Positions 10,467 to 20,829 of a stretch of 64,000 nt of DNA are shown here, piece by piece (positions within the stretch are counted from its first letter, which is position 1; each line of letters opens with the position of its first letter). A model generated the notes under the pieces. The model worked only from the letters and a program-made list of their open reading frames with translations. It was not told where the DNA came from and did no database searches. This stretch comes from Aerococcus viridans (GTDB lineage: Bacteria; Bacillota; Bacilli; Lactobacillales; Aerococcaceae): positions 1,178,001 through 1,242,000 of the forward strand of contig NZ_CP014164.1 in NCBI RefSeq assembly GCF_001543285.1, read 5' to 3'. The position numbers and the translations under genes are program-made.

Positions 10467-11087
10467 TTATTCAATAGTGTTGCGCTCAATAAAGATTTTA
10501 CCATCTTTCAACGGTGGATGGTGATAATGTTTACGACAAACTGGGTAATAGGCTTCATTACCGCCAATTTGCACTTGCTCACCTTCATACACTGGCTTTC
10601 CGTCAGCTACACGCATGTTCATAATAGCCTTCTTGGCACAGAACCAACAGATGGTTTTCACTTCTTCAATCTTGTCAGCTAAAAGTAATAGGTATTTAGA
10701 CCCTTCAAACAAGTTATTTAAGAAGTCATTTTTCAAGCCAAAGGCCATAACTGGGATATCTAATTCGTCAACAATACGTGCCAATTGATAGATGTGGTCT
10801 TTTGATAAAAATTGGGCTTCATCAATTAACACACAATAAATTTTTTGGTCGTTCTCTCGCATATAAGTGGTTAAATCCTCATACACATCCGTCTCCGTCG
10901 CAATTGCACGTGCTAATCTTTCTTCGCCCACTCGACTAGACACATTCCCTACACCTGCACGGTTATCAACAGCGCTGGTATAAACCAAGACATGTTTGTT
11001 TTGTTCTTCATAGTTATGTGCTACCTTTATGATTTCAAAAGACTTACCACTATTCATCGCACCGTAACGGAAAAATAACTGAGCCAT
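10467..11087 (-). CDS. tdk: Thymidine kinase
   Basis: Phosphorylates thymidine with ATP in deoxynucleoside salvage. The P-loop GAMNSGKS is at residues 9-16, the DEAQF motif is near 89, and the zinc-binding cysteines appear as CWFC and, later, the C of YPVCRKH. The total of 206 residues suits type II thymidine kinase. It is divergent from murT, with about 230 bases between the two starts. Confidence 0.95.
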   Translation of the reverse strand: MAQLFFRYGAMNSGKSFEIIKVAHNYEEQNKHVLVYTSAVDNRAGVGNVSSRVGEERLARAIATETDVYEDLTTYMRENDQKIYCVLIDEAQFLSKDHIYQLARIVDELDIPVMAFGLKNDFLNNLFEGSKYLLLLADKIEEVKTICWFCAKKAIMNMRVADGKPVYEGEQVQIGGNEAYYPVCRKHYHHPPLKDGKIFIERNTIE

Positions 11088-11315
11088 CTAAACACTCCCA
11101 TACTTTTTAATATCGATTTACTCAGCTATTCATTTTACTTTTATTCCCGTCACTAGTCAATTTTATTTCCTGCTAGCAAGTCGAATTCCCAGTAAAAGTT
11201 TAAAGAAATTTTAAATGACAGGAAATTTTATAGAATTTTGCTCACCTATGGTAAAATTATCTCATTAAGAGTTCGCCTAAGTAGCGGATAGCAAATGATT
11301 AGAGGAGTGCCAAAA

Positions 11316-12668
11316 ATGAAATTTAAGAGTCAACTAGCAACAGTAGCCGGCCGTACAAGCCAACAATTATTAAAGAGATTTACAAGCGGTGGTACTTCTC
11401 TACCCGGTAAAATTGCACAGAAAATTGATCCCGAGATTTTAAAAGCCTTAGGAGAAAATTACCGTGTAGTCATCATTACGGGTACCAACGGAAAAACAGT
11501 AACCACTGCTCTGACTGTCAATATTTTGAAACAAAAATTTGATCATGTCATGACCAACAATTCAGGGTCGAACATGCTACAAGGGATTACATCTTCATTC
11601 ATCGAAGACTCTGGTACAAAAACCAAAGACAAAGTAGCTGTTCTTGAAGTGGACGAAGCATCTTTACGTCATATCACTGAACATATTAAACCAGAAGTGA
11701 TTTTAACCACCAACATCTTCCGCGACCAAATGGACCGCTATGGTGAGATCTACACCACTTATGACTTTATCCTACAAGGTGCAGCAAAAGCGAAAGACGC
11801 TATTCTAATGCAAAACGGTGATGCGCCAATTTTCTCATCACGTAAAGTAGACAACAAGCAAGTTTTTTTCGGTTTCAACACAGAAGACCAGTCAAAAGAC
11901 TTTCTAGCAGATAACAATACTGATGGTGTTATCTGTCCGAACTGTGAACATGTTTTACATTATCATAGCATTACCTACAGCAACCTTGGTGACTACTTCT
12001 GTCCAAACTGTGGCGTGAGTCGTCCAGCATTAACTTACCAAGTAGAAGAAATTAATGAATTAACACCGGAATCAGCTAGCTTTACAATTGATGGCTACCA
12101 ATACAATATTCCAGTTGCTGGACTATACAATGTCTATAACGCCTTATCAGCCTACTCACTAGGTCGGTATTTTGGTGTCAGCCAAACAGATATCGCGGAA
12201 GGATTACAAGGAGCTAAACGTATTTTTGGGCGTCAAGAAGCCATTAACGTGGAAGGTCATGACTTACGGATTAACCTTATCAAAAACCCCGTAGGTCTAA
12301 ACCAAATCATCGAATTATGTCTTTTAGAAAAAGCACCGTATACTCTCATTTCTGTGTTAAATGACCGCCCCGCTGACGGCCAAGATGTATCATGGATTTG
12401 GGATGGCAACTTTGAAAAATTAGCAGAAATGGACAATATTGAAGCTTCTTATGTGGCAGGTATTCGTGTAGCCGACTTATCTAAACGTATGGCAGTCGCT
12501 GGCTTTAACCAAGACCAATTAATCCAGTTAGAAGATCCTAAAGCTATCATTGAAACAGTAAAAAATGCACCAACTGAAAAAGTCTATATCTTAGCGACTT
12601 ATACAGCTATGCTTGCGATTAGAAAAGAACTGGCTGAATTAGGTTACGTGAAGGAGCGGATGCGTTAA
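11316..12668 (+). CDS. murT: Lipid II isoglutaminyl synthase, Mur-ligase-like subunit MurT
   Basis: With GatD it amidates the alpha-carboxyl of D-Glu in lipid II to D-isoglutamine, using glutamine and ATP. The P-loop GTNGKT lies at about residues 56-61 and is followed by a Mur ligase central domain. A four-cysteine zinc ribbon (CPNC...CPNC) typical of MurT lies near 205-235, and a DUF1727 C-terminal domain follows. The chosen ATG at 11316 has GAGGAG upstream; an ATG seven codons earlier lies in front of that ribosome site. The stop codon overlaps the gatD start by one base (TAATG). Confidence 0.95.
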   Translation: MKFKSQLATVAGRTSQQLLKRFTSGGTSLPGKIAQKIDPEILKALGENYRVVIITGTNGKTVTTALTVNILKQKFDHVMTNNSGSNMLQGITSSFIEDSGTKTKDKVAVLEVDEASLRHITEHIKPEVILTTNIFRDQMDRYGEIYTTYDFILQGAAKAKDAILMQNGDAPIFSSRKVDNKQVFFGFNTEDQSKDFLADNNTDGVICPNCEHVLHYHSITYSNLGDYFCPNCGVSRPALTYQVEEINELTPESASFTIDGYQYNIPVAGLYNVYNALSAYSLGRYFGVSQTDIAEGLQGAKRIFGRQEAINVEGHDLRINLIKNPVGLNQIIELCLLEKAPYTLISVLNDRPADGQDVSWIWDGNFEKLAEMDNIEASYVAGIRVADLSKRMAVAGFNQDQLIQLEDPKAIIETVKNAPTEKVYILATYTAMLAIRKELAELGYVKERMR

Positions 12669-13351
12669 TGGAACAAACTTTAAAAATTGCCCATTTATAT
12701 GGGAACTTAATGAATACATATGGTGATAACGGTAACTTATTGATGTTACAACATGCAGCGAAAGCACAAAACGTTAATGTTGAAACGCAATTAGTCTCTG
12801 TCGGTGATGAATTTGACTCTCGTCAATTTGACCTTGTCTTCTTTGGTGGTGGCCAAGATTATGAACAAAAAATTGTAGCCCGTGACATCCAATTAAAAAA
12901 AGAAGCCTTAACCGAGTATATTGAAAATGACGGTGTAACAATCGGTATCTGCGGTGGATTCCAATTACTTGGAAAATACTACATCAATGCTGCCGGTGAC
13001 CGCTTAGAGGGCATTGGTGCCTTAGACCACTACACATTAAACCAAGACAATAACCGCTTTATCGGGGATATCGTGATTGAAAATGACCGTTTTGGCCAGA
13101 CTTACTACGGCTATGAAAACCATAACGGCCGGACCTTTTTAGGTGAAAATACACAACCCTTAGGTAAAGTCGTTACTGGTTTTGGTAACAACGGAGAAGA
13201 CCAAACGGAAGGTGTGATGTACAAAAACACCTTTGGATCATACTTCCACGGCCCTTTACTAGTACGTAACGAACAATTAACCGATGAAATCGATGGCTTA
13301 GCCATTAAAAATATGCAAGCCAGATTAGCAAGAGAAAACCAGTCAGCTTAA
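12668..13351 (+). CDS. gatD: Lipid II isoglutaminyl synthase, glutaminase subunit GatD
   Basis: Class I glutamine amidotransferase subunit that supplies ammonia to MurT. The nucleophile is Cys95 in [10 protein letters not shown] and a candidate catalytic His lies in SYFHGPLL near residue 195. The length of 227 residues is lower than most cobyric-acid-type relatives and fits GatD. Translation is coupled to murT by the TAATG overlap. The pair is a conserved cell-wall operon in Gram-positive bacteria. Confidence 0.95.
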   Translation: MEQTLKIAHLYGNLMNTYGDNGNLLMLQHAAKAQNVNVETQLVSVGDEFDSRQFDLVFFGGGQDYEQKIVARDIQLKKEALTEYIENDGVTIGICGGFQLLGKYYINAAGDRLEGIGALDHYTLNQDNNRFIGDIVIENDRFGQTYYGYENHNGRTFLGENTQPLGKVVTGFGNNGEDQTEGVMYKNTFGSYFHGPLLVRNEQLTDEIDGLAIKNMQARLARENQSA

Positions 13352-13391
13352 TTTTGAAGACCCTTTTACCTAAAAGTAAGGGAGCTATGCT

Positions 13392-13979
13392 ATGTGTGGT
13401 CGCTATTTATATGATAAAAATGAGCAAATCCTCTTCGACTATTACGAAGAAATTACCAGTCGGGGCGTTGATGTATCTGACTTAAAGGATGGGACCATCT
13501 ATCCTTCTAACCAGGTGGTGACACTTGGCGCTAATCCTGAAGGCAAAATCGTTCCTGGCATTACGAGATGGGGGTTTACAGGATTCAAACCCAGCCAATT
13601 GATGATTAACGCCCGGGTTGAAACGGTCCGCGAGAAGAAGACTTTTCAAGGACCATTTGAAGATCAACGGATTGTCTTCCCTATGTCAGCCTTCTTTGAA
13701 TTTTCTGAAGATAAGGAAGCTTACACCTTTTCGGACTCCGGTCGGGTCATTTATGTGGGTGGTTTTTACCGGATTTATCCCGACAAAAAAACTGGGCAAA
13801 AACAAGCTGAGTCTATTATCCTCACTACGGAACCTGATGAAGTTGTTCGTCCTATCCACAACCGGATGCCACTTTTGATTCCACAAGCAGATATTGCCAA
13901 ATGGATTTTAGATGATGGCTTTGCCTTTAATTATCAAAAGCCTACACACCAACAATTGGAACCAACAAAAATGTCATGA
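13392..13979 (+). CDS. SRAP family protein (YedK/HMCES type)
   Basis: Family members cross-link covalently to abasic sites in single-stranded DNA and so shield them. The catalytic Cys2 (MCGRY) is exposed after removal of Met1. The other family residues are present: the NARVET segment near 77, a Glu in FFEF near 107, and a His in IHNRMP near 160. The 195-residue length is a little under E. coli YedK. It follows gatD by 40 bases with a ribosome site AAGGGAG, so it could share that transcript. No LexA-type operator was recognised. Confidence 0.88.
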   Translation: MCGRYLYDKNEQILFDYYEEITSRGVDVSDLKDGTIYPSNQVVTLGANPEGKIVPGITRWGFTGFKPSQLMINARVETVREKKTFQGPFEDQRIVFPMSAFFEFSEDKEAYTFSDSGRVIYVGGFYRIYPDKKTGQKQAESIILTTEPDEVVRPIHNRMPLLIPQADIAKWILDDGFAFNYQKPTHQQLEPTKMS

Positions 13980-13999
13980 CATTTGAATAAGATGCACTC

Positions 14000-14039
14000 A
14001 AAAAGCGAGCCGTTTAGATTAAAACGACTCGCTTTTTTT
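14000..14039. terminator. Bidirectional terminator
   Basis: Hairpin AAAGCGAGCCGTTT / AAAACGACTCGCTTTT with T runs on both strands. It serves the convergent SRAP gene (plus) and ABC exporter (minus). Confidence 0.9.
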
Positions 14040-14054
14040 GATGCACATACGTGC

Positions 14055-15896
14055 TTATTCAAATTCACCTTTCACGAATTGAGAATTATAAAGGTTATAA
14101 TAGAAGCCTTCTTGAGCTAATAATTCCTCGTGGTTACCTGTTTCAATGACGTCACCATGGTTCAATACAATAATGTTATCTGCATCTTGAATGGTTGATA
14201 AACGGTGGGCAACAACAAATGAAGTCCTTCCTTCAAGTAATTGATTCATGGCTTTTTGAATGAGTTTCTCTGTACGGGTATCAATTGATGATGTCGCTTC
14301 ATCCAAGATTAAAATCTCTGGATCAGACATAAAGGCCCGAGCAATCGTCACTAATTGACGTTGACCTTGAGAAATATTAGACCCATTTTGGTTGATGATG
14401 GTGTCATATCCATCTGGCAAGGTTCGCACAAAGTCATCTACATGGGCAGCTTTTGCGGCACGAACCACTTCATCACGTGTCACATTTGGATTGTTTGACC
14501 CGTAAGCAATGTTGTCTGCAATCGACCCATTAAATAGCCAAGTATCTTGTAATACCATACCCATTCGTGAACGTAATTCTTCTTGGTCAATATCTCTTGT
14601 ATCTACACCATCATATTTAATAGACCCACCAGAAATATTATAGAACCGTTCAATTAAGTTGATAATGGTTGATTTACCGGCTCCAGTAGGTCCTACAATC
14701 GCCACCATTTGACCTGGCTCAACGGTTAGGTTGAAATCAGTCATTAGTAGGTTCTCTTCGCCTGGTTGATAACCAAATTGGACGTGGTCGAAGATCATCT
14801 TATAGTCTGTTTCAATAGCTGGTTGACCAGAAGCCACTTCTTCCATTTCTTCAACGTCAAGGAATTCAAAAATACGTTCGATAGACGCTACCATACGTTG
14901 TAATTGGTTAATCATGTTAGCCGTTTGCTTTAGGGGCTCTGATAGGATTCCCGCGTACTGTAACATGGCTTGTACGTCCCCAATTACCATAGTACCGTTA
15001 GCCACTGAGAAACCACCGACGATAGCTACTGCTACGTAACCAAAGTTTTTCGCCAAATTCATCAACGGCATCAAGATACCCGAAATGAATTGTGCTTTCC
15101 ACGAAACCGCATAGTATTCAGCTGATTTCTCTTCAAACTGAGCAATTTTTCCTTCATTTTGGTTGAAAGCATTATTTTCAATCTGACCAGAATAGTTTTC
15201 TTCTATATAAGCATTCATATTCCCTTGCACCCTTTGTTGGGCGGCGAATAGTCTTTGCGATACCGGTGTAATAGACAGCATAACAATTGTGGATAGCAAA
15301 ATAGTTCCTGCTGCAATTAAGGTCATTTTTGAACTGATTAAGGTCATCATCACGATAGTTAAGACAAATTGCGTACTAGATATTAAGACCTGTTGCAAGG
15401 TTTGTTGTAGGGACATCGCAATTGCTTCAACGTCATTGATGGCGCGTGACATGATCTCACCATTTGGCGTTGAATCTAAGAACGAAATCGGCAGACGGTT
15501 TAATTTCGCACGCATATCATTTCTTAAGTCTTCAATTACGCGTTGGGCAGTACGACTTAACAAAGCCCCTTGTAAAAAGTTGAATAAGGCACTAATTAAG
15601 TAGAATGTGACTACTTGAGTTAAGATTTTTACTAAACCTGCATAATCAATGACGTACATTTGCTGTCCATCCACGTTTTGCAAGCCATTACTCACCCCAT
15701 CTGTAATCAGCGTAGTTGCTTGACCTAAAATGCGTGGTGACACAATTTGGAATGTGGTTGCTAGGATAATTAGGACAATAATCAATAAGAATGTCCATTT
15801 ACGACTAGCCATATACTTGATGAAGCGACCTAGGGTTGACCAAAAGTTTTTCGGTTTATGACGGCGGCCTTCTAGTTTTTTTCTGTTATTCGCCAT
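14055..15896 (-). CDS. Heterodimeric ABC exporter subunit with consensus ATPase site (LmrD/YfiC type)
   Basis: Half-transporter with six transmembrane helices (about 35-320) and a C-terminal ATPase domain. Walker A is GPTGAGKST near 405, the signature is ISQGQ, Walker B ends in the catalytic Glu (LILDEATS), and the switch His is in VVAHRLSTI. These intact residues contrast with its partner. It starts at the base where the partner gene stops, so the two are translationally coupled. LmrCD, BmrCD and YfiBC relatives export drugs, peptides or lipids; the substrate here is unknown. The 613-residue length is closer to YfiC than to LmrD. Confidence 0.9.
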   Translation of the reverse strand: MANNRKKLEGRRHKPKNFWSTLGRFIKYMASRKWTFLLIIVLIILATTFQIVSPRILGQATTLITDGVSNGLQNVDGQQMYVIDYAGLVKILTQVVTFYLISALFNFLQGALLSRTAQRVIEDLRNDMRAKLNRLPISFLDSTPNGEIMSRAINDVEAIAMSLQQTLQQVLISSTQFVLTIVMMTLISSKMTLIAAGTILLSTIVMLSITPVSQRLFAAQQRVQGNMNAYIEENYSGQIENNAFNQNEGKIAQFEEKSAEYYAVSWKAQFISGILMPLMNLAKNFGYVAVAIVGGFSVANGTMVIGDVQAMLQYAGILSEPLKQTANMINQLQRMVASIERIFEFLDVEEMEEVASGQPAIETDYKMIFDHVQFGYQPGEENLLMTDFNLTVEPGQMVAIVGPTGAGKSTIINLIERFYNISGGSIKYDGVDTRDIDQEELRSRMGMVLQDTWLFNGSIADNIAYGSNNPNVTRDEVVRAAKAAHVDDFVRTLPDGYDTIINQNGSNISQGQRQLVTIARAFMSDPEILILDEATSSIDTRTEKLIQKAMNQLLEGRTSFVVAHRLSTIQDADNIIVLNHGDVIETGNHEELLAQEGFYYNLYNSQFVKGEFE

Positions 15897-17611
15897 TAGT
15901 TCGCCCCCTTAATTTGTGATTCGACAATTTCACGGTAAATATCATTTGCCATTAATTCATCATGGCTACCAATACCAGAAATTTTACCCTTGTCAAGGAC
16001 TATAATCGTATCTGCATCACGAATAGTTGAAACACGCTGCGCAATAATGATTGTTGCCGCATTTTCAGTCACTTCTTTTAAAGCCCCACGTAAATTACGG
16101 TCAGTGGTGTAATCTAAGGCCGAGAATGAGTCATCGAAAAGATAAATGTTTGCTTGTTTAACGATGGCACGGGCAATACAAAGTCTTTGCTTTTGTCCAC
16201 CTGAGAAGTTGTTCCCACCTTGGGCCACGTGGGCATCTAAACCATCCGGCAATTCGCGAACGAATGATTCGGATTGGGCAATGCGTAAGGCATACCAAAG
16301 TTCTTCATCGGTAGCGTCACTGTTACCATACTTCAAGTTTTCACGAATGGTACCTGAGAATAAGTTGGCTTTTTGCGGTACATAGCCGACCAGATCACGC
16401 AAATTATTCAATGATAAGTCGCGCACATCTGTATCGTTGACTTTAACAGCACCTTTCGTTACGTCTGAAAAACGTAAGAGTAAGTTGGCAATCGTCGTTT
16501 TCCCAGAACCAGTACCCCCAATAATGGCTAAAGTTTGTCCTGGTTTCACTTGGAAGTTGATGTCGTCCACTACATTATGCTCTGCGTTACCAAATTTAAA
16601 GGCAACGTTTTCGAATGTTACTTCACCTGGTGCTTGACGGTCAATCGATACTGGGTTTTCAGGTGAGTGAATAGTAATTTCAGTATCCAAAATTTCGTTG
16701 ATCCGTTGAGCAGACACTTGAGCACGCGGTAAGATCACGAAAATCATCCCTAACATCATGAACGAAAACATGATAATGAATGAATAGTTGACGAATGAAA
16801 GGATGACACCAACACTTAGGTTTTGAGCGGCTACTAAATGGGCACCGCGCCATGATAAAGTAATGTTTGTTAGTGATAGAATTGTTGTCATGATAGGCAT
16901 TAAAAAAGACATCCGGAACATCGCTTTAATCGCTGTATCCGCATAATCTTTATTGGCTTTAGCAAATCGTGCTACTTCAAAATCTGATTTGTTAAAGGCT
17001 CTTACAACACGTACACCTGTTAATCCTTCCCGGAAAATAAGGTTCAAATCATCAACCTTACGTTGCATGGATTTGAAATACGGTGACACAATGCGTAAAA
17101 TAATAAAAATTAATAAGGCTAATACTGGACCTGAAACGGCATAAACTAAACTCAATTCTGGACTAGCTAATACGGCCATCACGACAGCTGCTAGCAGCAT
17201 GGCTGGTGAAAGTAATACCATACGCATAATCATCATAACAGTCACTTCAACCTGTTGAATATCGTTTGAAGAACGCGTAATCAATGAGGCCTCACCATAG
17301 GTCCCCATATCTTCTTTTGAAAACTGCAAAACTTTTGTATAAATTTCATTACGCAATTTTCTACCCAAGTTTTGGCTAGTACGAGCAGAAATATATACTG
17401 AAATCCCTGCAGAAATAATGACTAAGATGGTAATCAAGATCATCTGAACACCAATGCTGTAGATAGCCTGCATGTCTCCTGCCGCAACACCCTCGTCGAT
17501 AATGCGAGCGGTCTGCGTTGGCAATAGTAATTCCCCAATAGCCTGTGTTAAGGCAAAGACAATTGCTCCGAACATAGCCCAAAAGGGAATTCGTTTAATT
17601 AGACGCCACAT
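15896..17611 (-). CDS. Heterodimeric ABC exporter subunit with degenerate ATPase site (LmrC/YfiB type)
   Basis: Half-transporter of 571 residues: six transmembrane helices (about 15-300) and an ATPase domain with Walker A GGTGSGKTT and signature FSGGQ. The Walker B Glu is replaced by Asp (YLFDDSFS) and the switch His by Gln (IIAQRVSTI). Such changes mark the non-catalytic site subunit of asymmetric exporters such as LmrCD and TM287/288. It is the first gene of the pair, with a strong AGGAGG ribosome site. No adjacent MarR- or PadR-type regulator is present. Confidence 0.9.
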   Translation of the reverse strand: MWRLIKRIPFWAMFGAIVFALTQAIGELLLPTQTARIIDEGVAAGDMQAIYSIGVQMILITILVIISAGISVYISARTSQNLGRKLRNEIYTKVLQFSKEDMGTYGEASLITRSSNDIQQVEVTVMMIMRMVLLSPAMLLAAVVMAVLASPELSLVYAVSGPVLALLIFIILRIVSPYFKSMQRKVDDLNLIFREGLTGVRVVRAFNKSDFEVARFAKANKDYADTAIKAMFRMSFLMPIMTTILSLTNITLSWRGAHLVAAQNLSVGVILSFVNYSFIIMFSFMMLGMIFVILPRAQVSAQRINEILDTEITIHSPENPVSIDRQAPGEVTFENVAFKFGNAEHNVVDDINFQVKPGQTLAIIGGTGSGKTTIANLLLRFSDVTKGAVKVNDTDVRDLSLNNLRDLVGYVPQKANLFSGTIRENLKYGNSDATDEELWYALRIAQSESFVRELPDGLDAHVAQGGNNFSGGQKQRLCIARAIVKQANIYLFDDSFSALDYTTDRNLRGALKEVTENAATIIIAQRVSTIRDADTIIVLDKGKISGIGSHDELMANDIYREIVESQIKGAN

Positions 17612-17705
17612 CTAATTCCTCCTTTTATATTTTATAATGTAAAAAATGCGAATGTTGCTTCAAGAGGGCATTATACGCCCTTTTATCTCATTAAACAAAT
17701 AAAAA

Positions 17706-18941
17706 TTACTTGCCGGTTGTATCCTCTGAAATGAAGTCCTCTAAGATGCTTTCATCTTCTGAATATAAGCCGGAAACGTTTTTATACCAAACAAAGAAGT
17801 GGTTAAATATGACCTTGATGACGGCATAAATTGGAATGACCAATACAACCCCCGCAATTCCGAAAATTGATCCTGCTGAGATTAATAAAAGCATGATGGT
17901 GACTGGGTGAATGGCCATATTGGACCCCAAAACTTGTGGTGAAATCACACGACTTTCAATCGTCTGCTCAATAGCGAATACAATCAAGACTTTTACAATC
18001 ATCATTGGCCCAACTACAATCGCGACAATAATGGCTGGCACCATAGCTAAGAATGATCCAATATAAGGAATGATATTTAAGAAACCTGCAGCAACCCCAA
18101 TAATTACCCCATAAGGTAGGCCAACAATTGAGTAACCCACAACAAACATAATGGCTACCCCAATCGCGACAATAATTTGTCCACGGATATATTGGCTAAT
18201 TTGTAAATTCATATCGCTTAATAGGCGTAAAGTCGCCTTACGAATTTTAATAGGCAGAAATTGTGCGACATATGTGGGCAATTTGTGGCCGTCACGTAAC
18301 ATATAGAACAAGATAATCGGTGCGGTAAAAATAGCTACTGCTACCTTGGTCACTGTCCCTACGATAGACGAGACACTTGTGATTGCTGAATTAGCAATGC
18401 TCTCCCAATTAAATGATGACAGGTCTAATACATTATTCATGGCTGATTGGAACACCATATTCACTTGGTCGTACCAATCACCGCGAATGAAGCTTTGTAA
18501 GCGACTTTGATAGTCTGACCAAATAGTATCCCAGTTATTGATCAAATTACGCCCTTCATCCGCTACTGTTGGGATTAAAGCAATAAGGCCAGTAACCACC
18601 ACCGCAATCAGTAGTAAAACGATTGCTGACCCCCAGGTTCGGTTGAGTCCCTTTTTTTCGATTCGATTCACTAAAGGCACTGTCAAATAGTAGAAAATAG
18701 CTGCCACGATAATAGGTAGTGAAACATATTGGATGAAGGAAACTGCGGGGTCTAATAGGTATGAGAGTCGGGTAAATAGGCTCATGAAAATGACAATTAA
18801 AATACCGACCATCAAGGCGCTAGTATATCGATTATTTAAAATATATTTGAAAAACCAGGATTTTGAAAAAGTTATCTGGTCTTTCGATGATGATGAATCT
18901 TTCGTTGATAATGTTTCTTCTGGTTTGATTTTATCGTTCAT
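17706..18941 (-). CDS. AI-2E family transporter (YtvI/PerM type)
   Basis: Integral membrane protein of about 411 residues with seven to eight predicted helices, including the paired N-terminal helices after residue 35 and the central conserved GLPYGVIIGVAAGFLNIIPY segment. Members of this family were named for autoinducer-2 export, but several act as Na+/H+ antiporters or have no known substrate. The ATG at 18941 is chosen because TAGGAGG lies just upstream; a more distal in-frame start would lie in front of it. It stands alone, divergent from the lactonase gene. Confidence 0.85.
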   Translation of the reverse strand: MNDKIKPEETLSTKDSSSSKDQITFSKSWFFKYILNNRYTSALMVGILIVIFMSLFTRLSYLLDPAVSFIQYVSLPIIVAAIFYYLTVPLVNRIEKKGLNRTWGSAIVLLLIAVVVTGLIALIPTVADEGRNLINNWDTIWSDYQSRLQSFIRGDWYDQVNMVFQSAMNNVLDLSSFNWESIANSAITSVSSIVGTVTKVAVAIFTAPIILFYMLRDGHKLPTYVAQFLPIKIRKATLRLLSDMNLQISQYIRGQIIVAIGVAIMFVVGYSIVGLPYGVIIGVAAGFLNIIPYIGSFLAMVPAIIVAIVVGPMMIVKVLIVFAIEQTIESRVISPQVLGSNMAIHPVTIMLLLISAGSIFGIAGVVLVIPIYAVIKVIFNHFFVWYKNVSGLYSEDESILEDFISEDTTGK

Positions 18942-19090
18942 GACGTCGCCTCCTATAATGCATACGTCTATTATAGCAAACATGTCTTCCTATATATGTG
19001 CCTAAACAATTAAAGTATAGCCGTTTTTGGTGTTAATAAGAGCGTTTTCTTGTATAATGAAATTATCTTATGAAAGAAGGGATTTTTATT

Positions 19091-20113
19091 ATGGAAACGA
19101 TTTATGTATCTGGTTATACACGTGAAGACAATAAGGGGATCCATACCTTAACCTTAAATGCTGATAAGAAAGCTTTTGAAGCAAGTGAATTGATTATTGA
19201 AGAAAACAACCCTACTTACATTACTTTATCTAAAGACGGCAAACATCTATTCACTTTAAGTGACGGTGATGAGCCTGGTGTTGCCCATTACGAAAATAAT
19301 GATGGTCAATTTGCCTTTAAATACCGTGTGAAAGTATTTAACGAAAATGGCTGTTACCTAACGTATGATGAAGAAGCAAAAGTTCTTTATGATGCTAACT
19401 ACAAAAAAGGTGAATTGGCAGTGATTAAAGTCAACGAAGATGGTACATTGACTGTAACGGATGTCATCCAACATACTTCACCAATTGGCCCGCATGAAAA
19501 CCAAGACTTTGCCCATGCCCACTTTATCCATCCAACAAATGACCACAAATACATTCTTTCTTGTGATTTAGGCACTGATGAAGTGCACACTTATACACTT
19601 ACCGATGATAACAAATTAGCTGAAGTGAGTGTCTACAAAGCAGCGCCTGGTACTGGGCCACGTCACCTTGCCTTCCACCATTCAGAACCAATCGTTTACC
19701 TTTTAGGGGAATTGGACTACACAGTTGAAGTGTTAAACATTCAAGAAGATGGTTCTTTAGTTGCTGGTAACCGTTATGACACGATTCCAAGCGATTGGAC
19801 TGAATTCAACTCATCAGCAGCGATTCGCTTATCAAGTGACAACAAGTTCTTATACGTCTCAAACCGTGGTCACAACTCAATTACTGTTTTTGAAGTTTCA
19901 GCAGATGGGCAAAGTTTAACTGAAATTCAAAACATTTCAACTGAAGGTGATTTCCCGCGTGACTTCAACTTCAATGCAGATGAATCATTTGTCATTGTTG
20001 GTCACCAATTCCAACCACAAATTTCATTATTTACACGTGACCAAGCAAGTGGTTTATTAACCTACGTTGATCATACAAATATTAATGAAATCGTTTGTGT
20101 CACACCAGTTTAA
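19091..20113 (+). CDS. Lactonase family protein (6-phosphogluconolactonase, YkgB/YbhE type)
   Basis: Seven-bladed beta-propeller protein of about 340 residues (PF10282). Blade repeats with SxDGKHL/SSDNKFLYVSNRG patterns recur along its length, and the central GTGPRHLAFH segment is the family signature. Relatives hydrolyse 6-phosphogluconolactone in the pentose phosphate route, but some members have other cyclic substrates. The ATG at 19091 is used because GAAAGAAGGG precedes it. It is followed after 16 bases by a flavin reductase-like gene, probably on the same message. Confidence 0.82.
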   Translation: METIYVSGYTREDNKGIHTLTLNADKKAFEASELIIEENNPTYITLSKDGKHLFTLSDGDEPGVAHYENNDGQFAFKYRVKVFNENGCYLTYDEEAKVLYDANYKKGELAVIKVNEDGTLTVTDVIQHTSPIGPHENQDFAHAHFIHPTNDHKYILSCDLGTDEVHTYTLTDDNKLAEVSVYKAAPGTGPRHLAFHHSEPIVYLLGELDYTVEVLNIQEDGSLVAGNRYDTIPSDWTEFNSSAAIRLSSDNKFLYVSNRGHNSITVFEVSADGQSLTEIQNISTEGDFPRDFNFNADESFVIVGHQFQPQISLFTRDQASGLLTYVDHTNINEIVCVTPV

Positions 20114-20129
20114 AGGAGTTTAACCATTC

Positions 20130-20753
20130 ATGTATCATTTAGCCGCCAGTCAAATGGACGAAAAGCTACAATATAAATTGCTATCTGGTGCCATTGTACC
20201 CCGACCAATTGGTTGGATTACTAGTGAAAACAAGAAAACTGGTGTCATCAATTTGGCACCCTTTTCTTTTACTAGTGGTGCCGGGCAAAAGTTGCCCTTA
20301 ATTTCAATGGCTATTCTTCGAAAAGAAGATTTTTCCATTAAAGATACCGCCCGCAATTTATTAGACCATCCTGAAGGTGTGGTGAATATTGTCAGCAAGT
20401 CTTTCATTGATAAAATGAACGCTACCGCTGCCAAAGTTTCAGCAAACGTCAGTGAATTGACCCTAGCTGACATTCAAACAGTTAATTCTAAGACCGTGAG
20501 CCCGCCAGGTGTGGCAGATGCTTTAATTCGCCTTGAGGTAAAAGTCTACCAGTATATCCCAATCCGTGACCGTAAGGACCGTATCATCACTGATATGTTC
20601 ATACTTGAAATTACCGACTATCATTTAGATGCATCGGTATATGACGAGGAAAAAGGCTACGTCTTGTATGAAGCCTTAGACCCTGTTGCCAGATTAGCAG
20701 GCAACTTGTATACGGATATCACAAAACCTTATGTATTAGAACGACCGGAATAA
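20130..20753 (+). CDS. Flavin reductase family protein (DIM6/NTAB, FMN-binding split barrel)
   Basis: A 207-residue protein of PF01613. Family marks are the N-terminal segment GAIVPRPIGWITS at about residues 20-32, and NLAPFSFTSG near 47, which in relatives contact FMN. It probably binds FMN and either reduces flavin with NAD(P)H or acts on an unknown small substrate. An AAAGGAG ribosome site sits before the ATG. No monooxygenase partner is encoded nearby, so the physiological role is unclear. Confidence 0.82.
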   Translation: MYHLAASQMDEKLQYKLLSGAIVPRPIGWITSENKKTGVINLAPFSFTSGAGQKLPLISMAILRKEDFSIKDTARNLLDHPEGVVNIVSKSFIDKMNATAAKVSANVSELTLADIQTVNSKTVSPPGVADALIRLEVKVYQYIPIRDRKDRIITDMFILEITDYHLDASVYDEEKGYVLYEALDPVARLAGNLYTDITKPYVLERPE

Positions 20754-20792
20754 ACAAAAAAAGGATTTAGCAGCGGCCAAACCCTTTTTTGT
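20754..20792. terminator. Bidirectional terminator
   Basis: Hairpin AAAAAAGGATTT / AAACCCTTTTTT, with A and T runs on both sides, between the convergent flavin reductase gene and the nucleoside permease gene. Confidence 0.85.
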
Positions 20793-20829
20793 TTATTCTG
20801 AAATTTGAATGGATGCTTGAAAACTTTTC

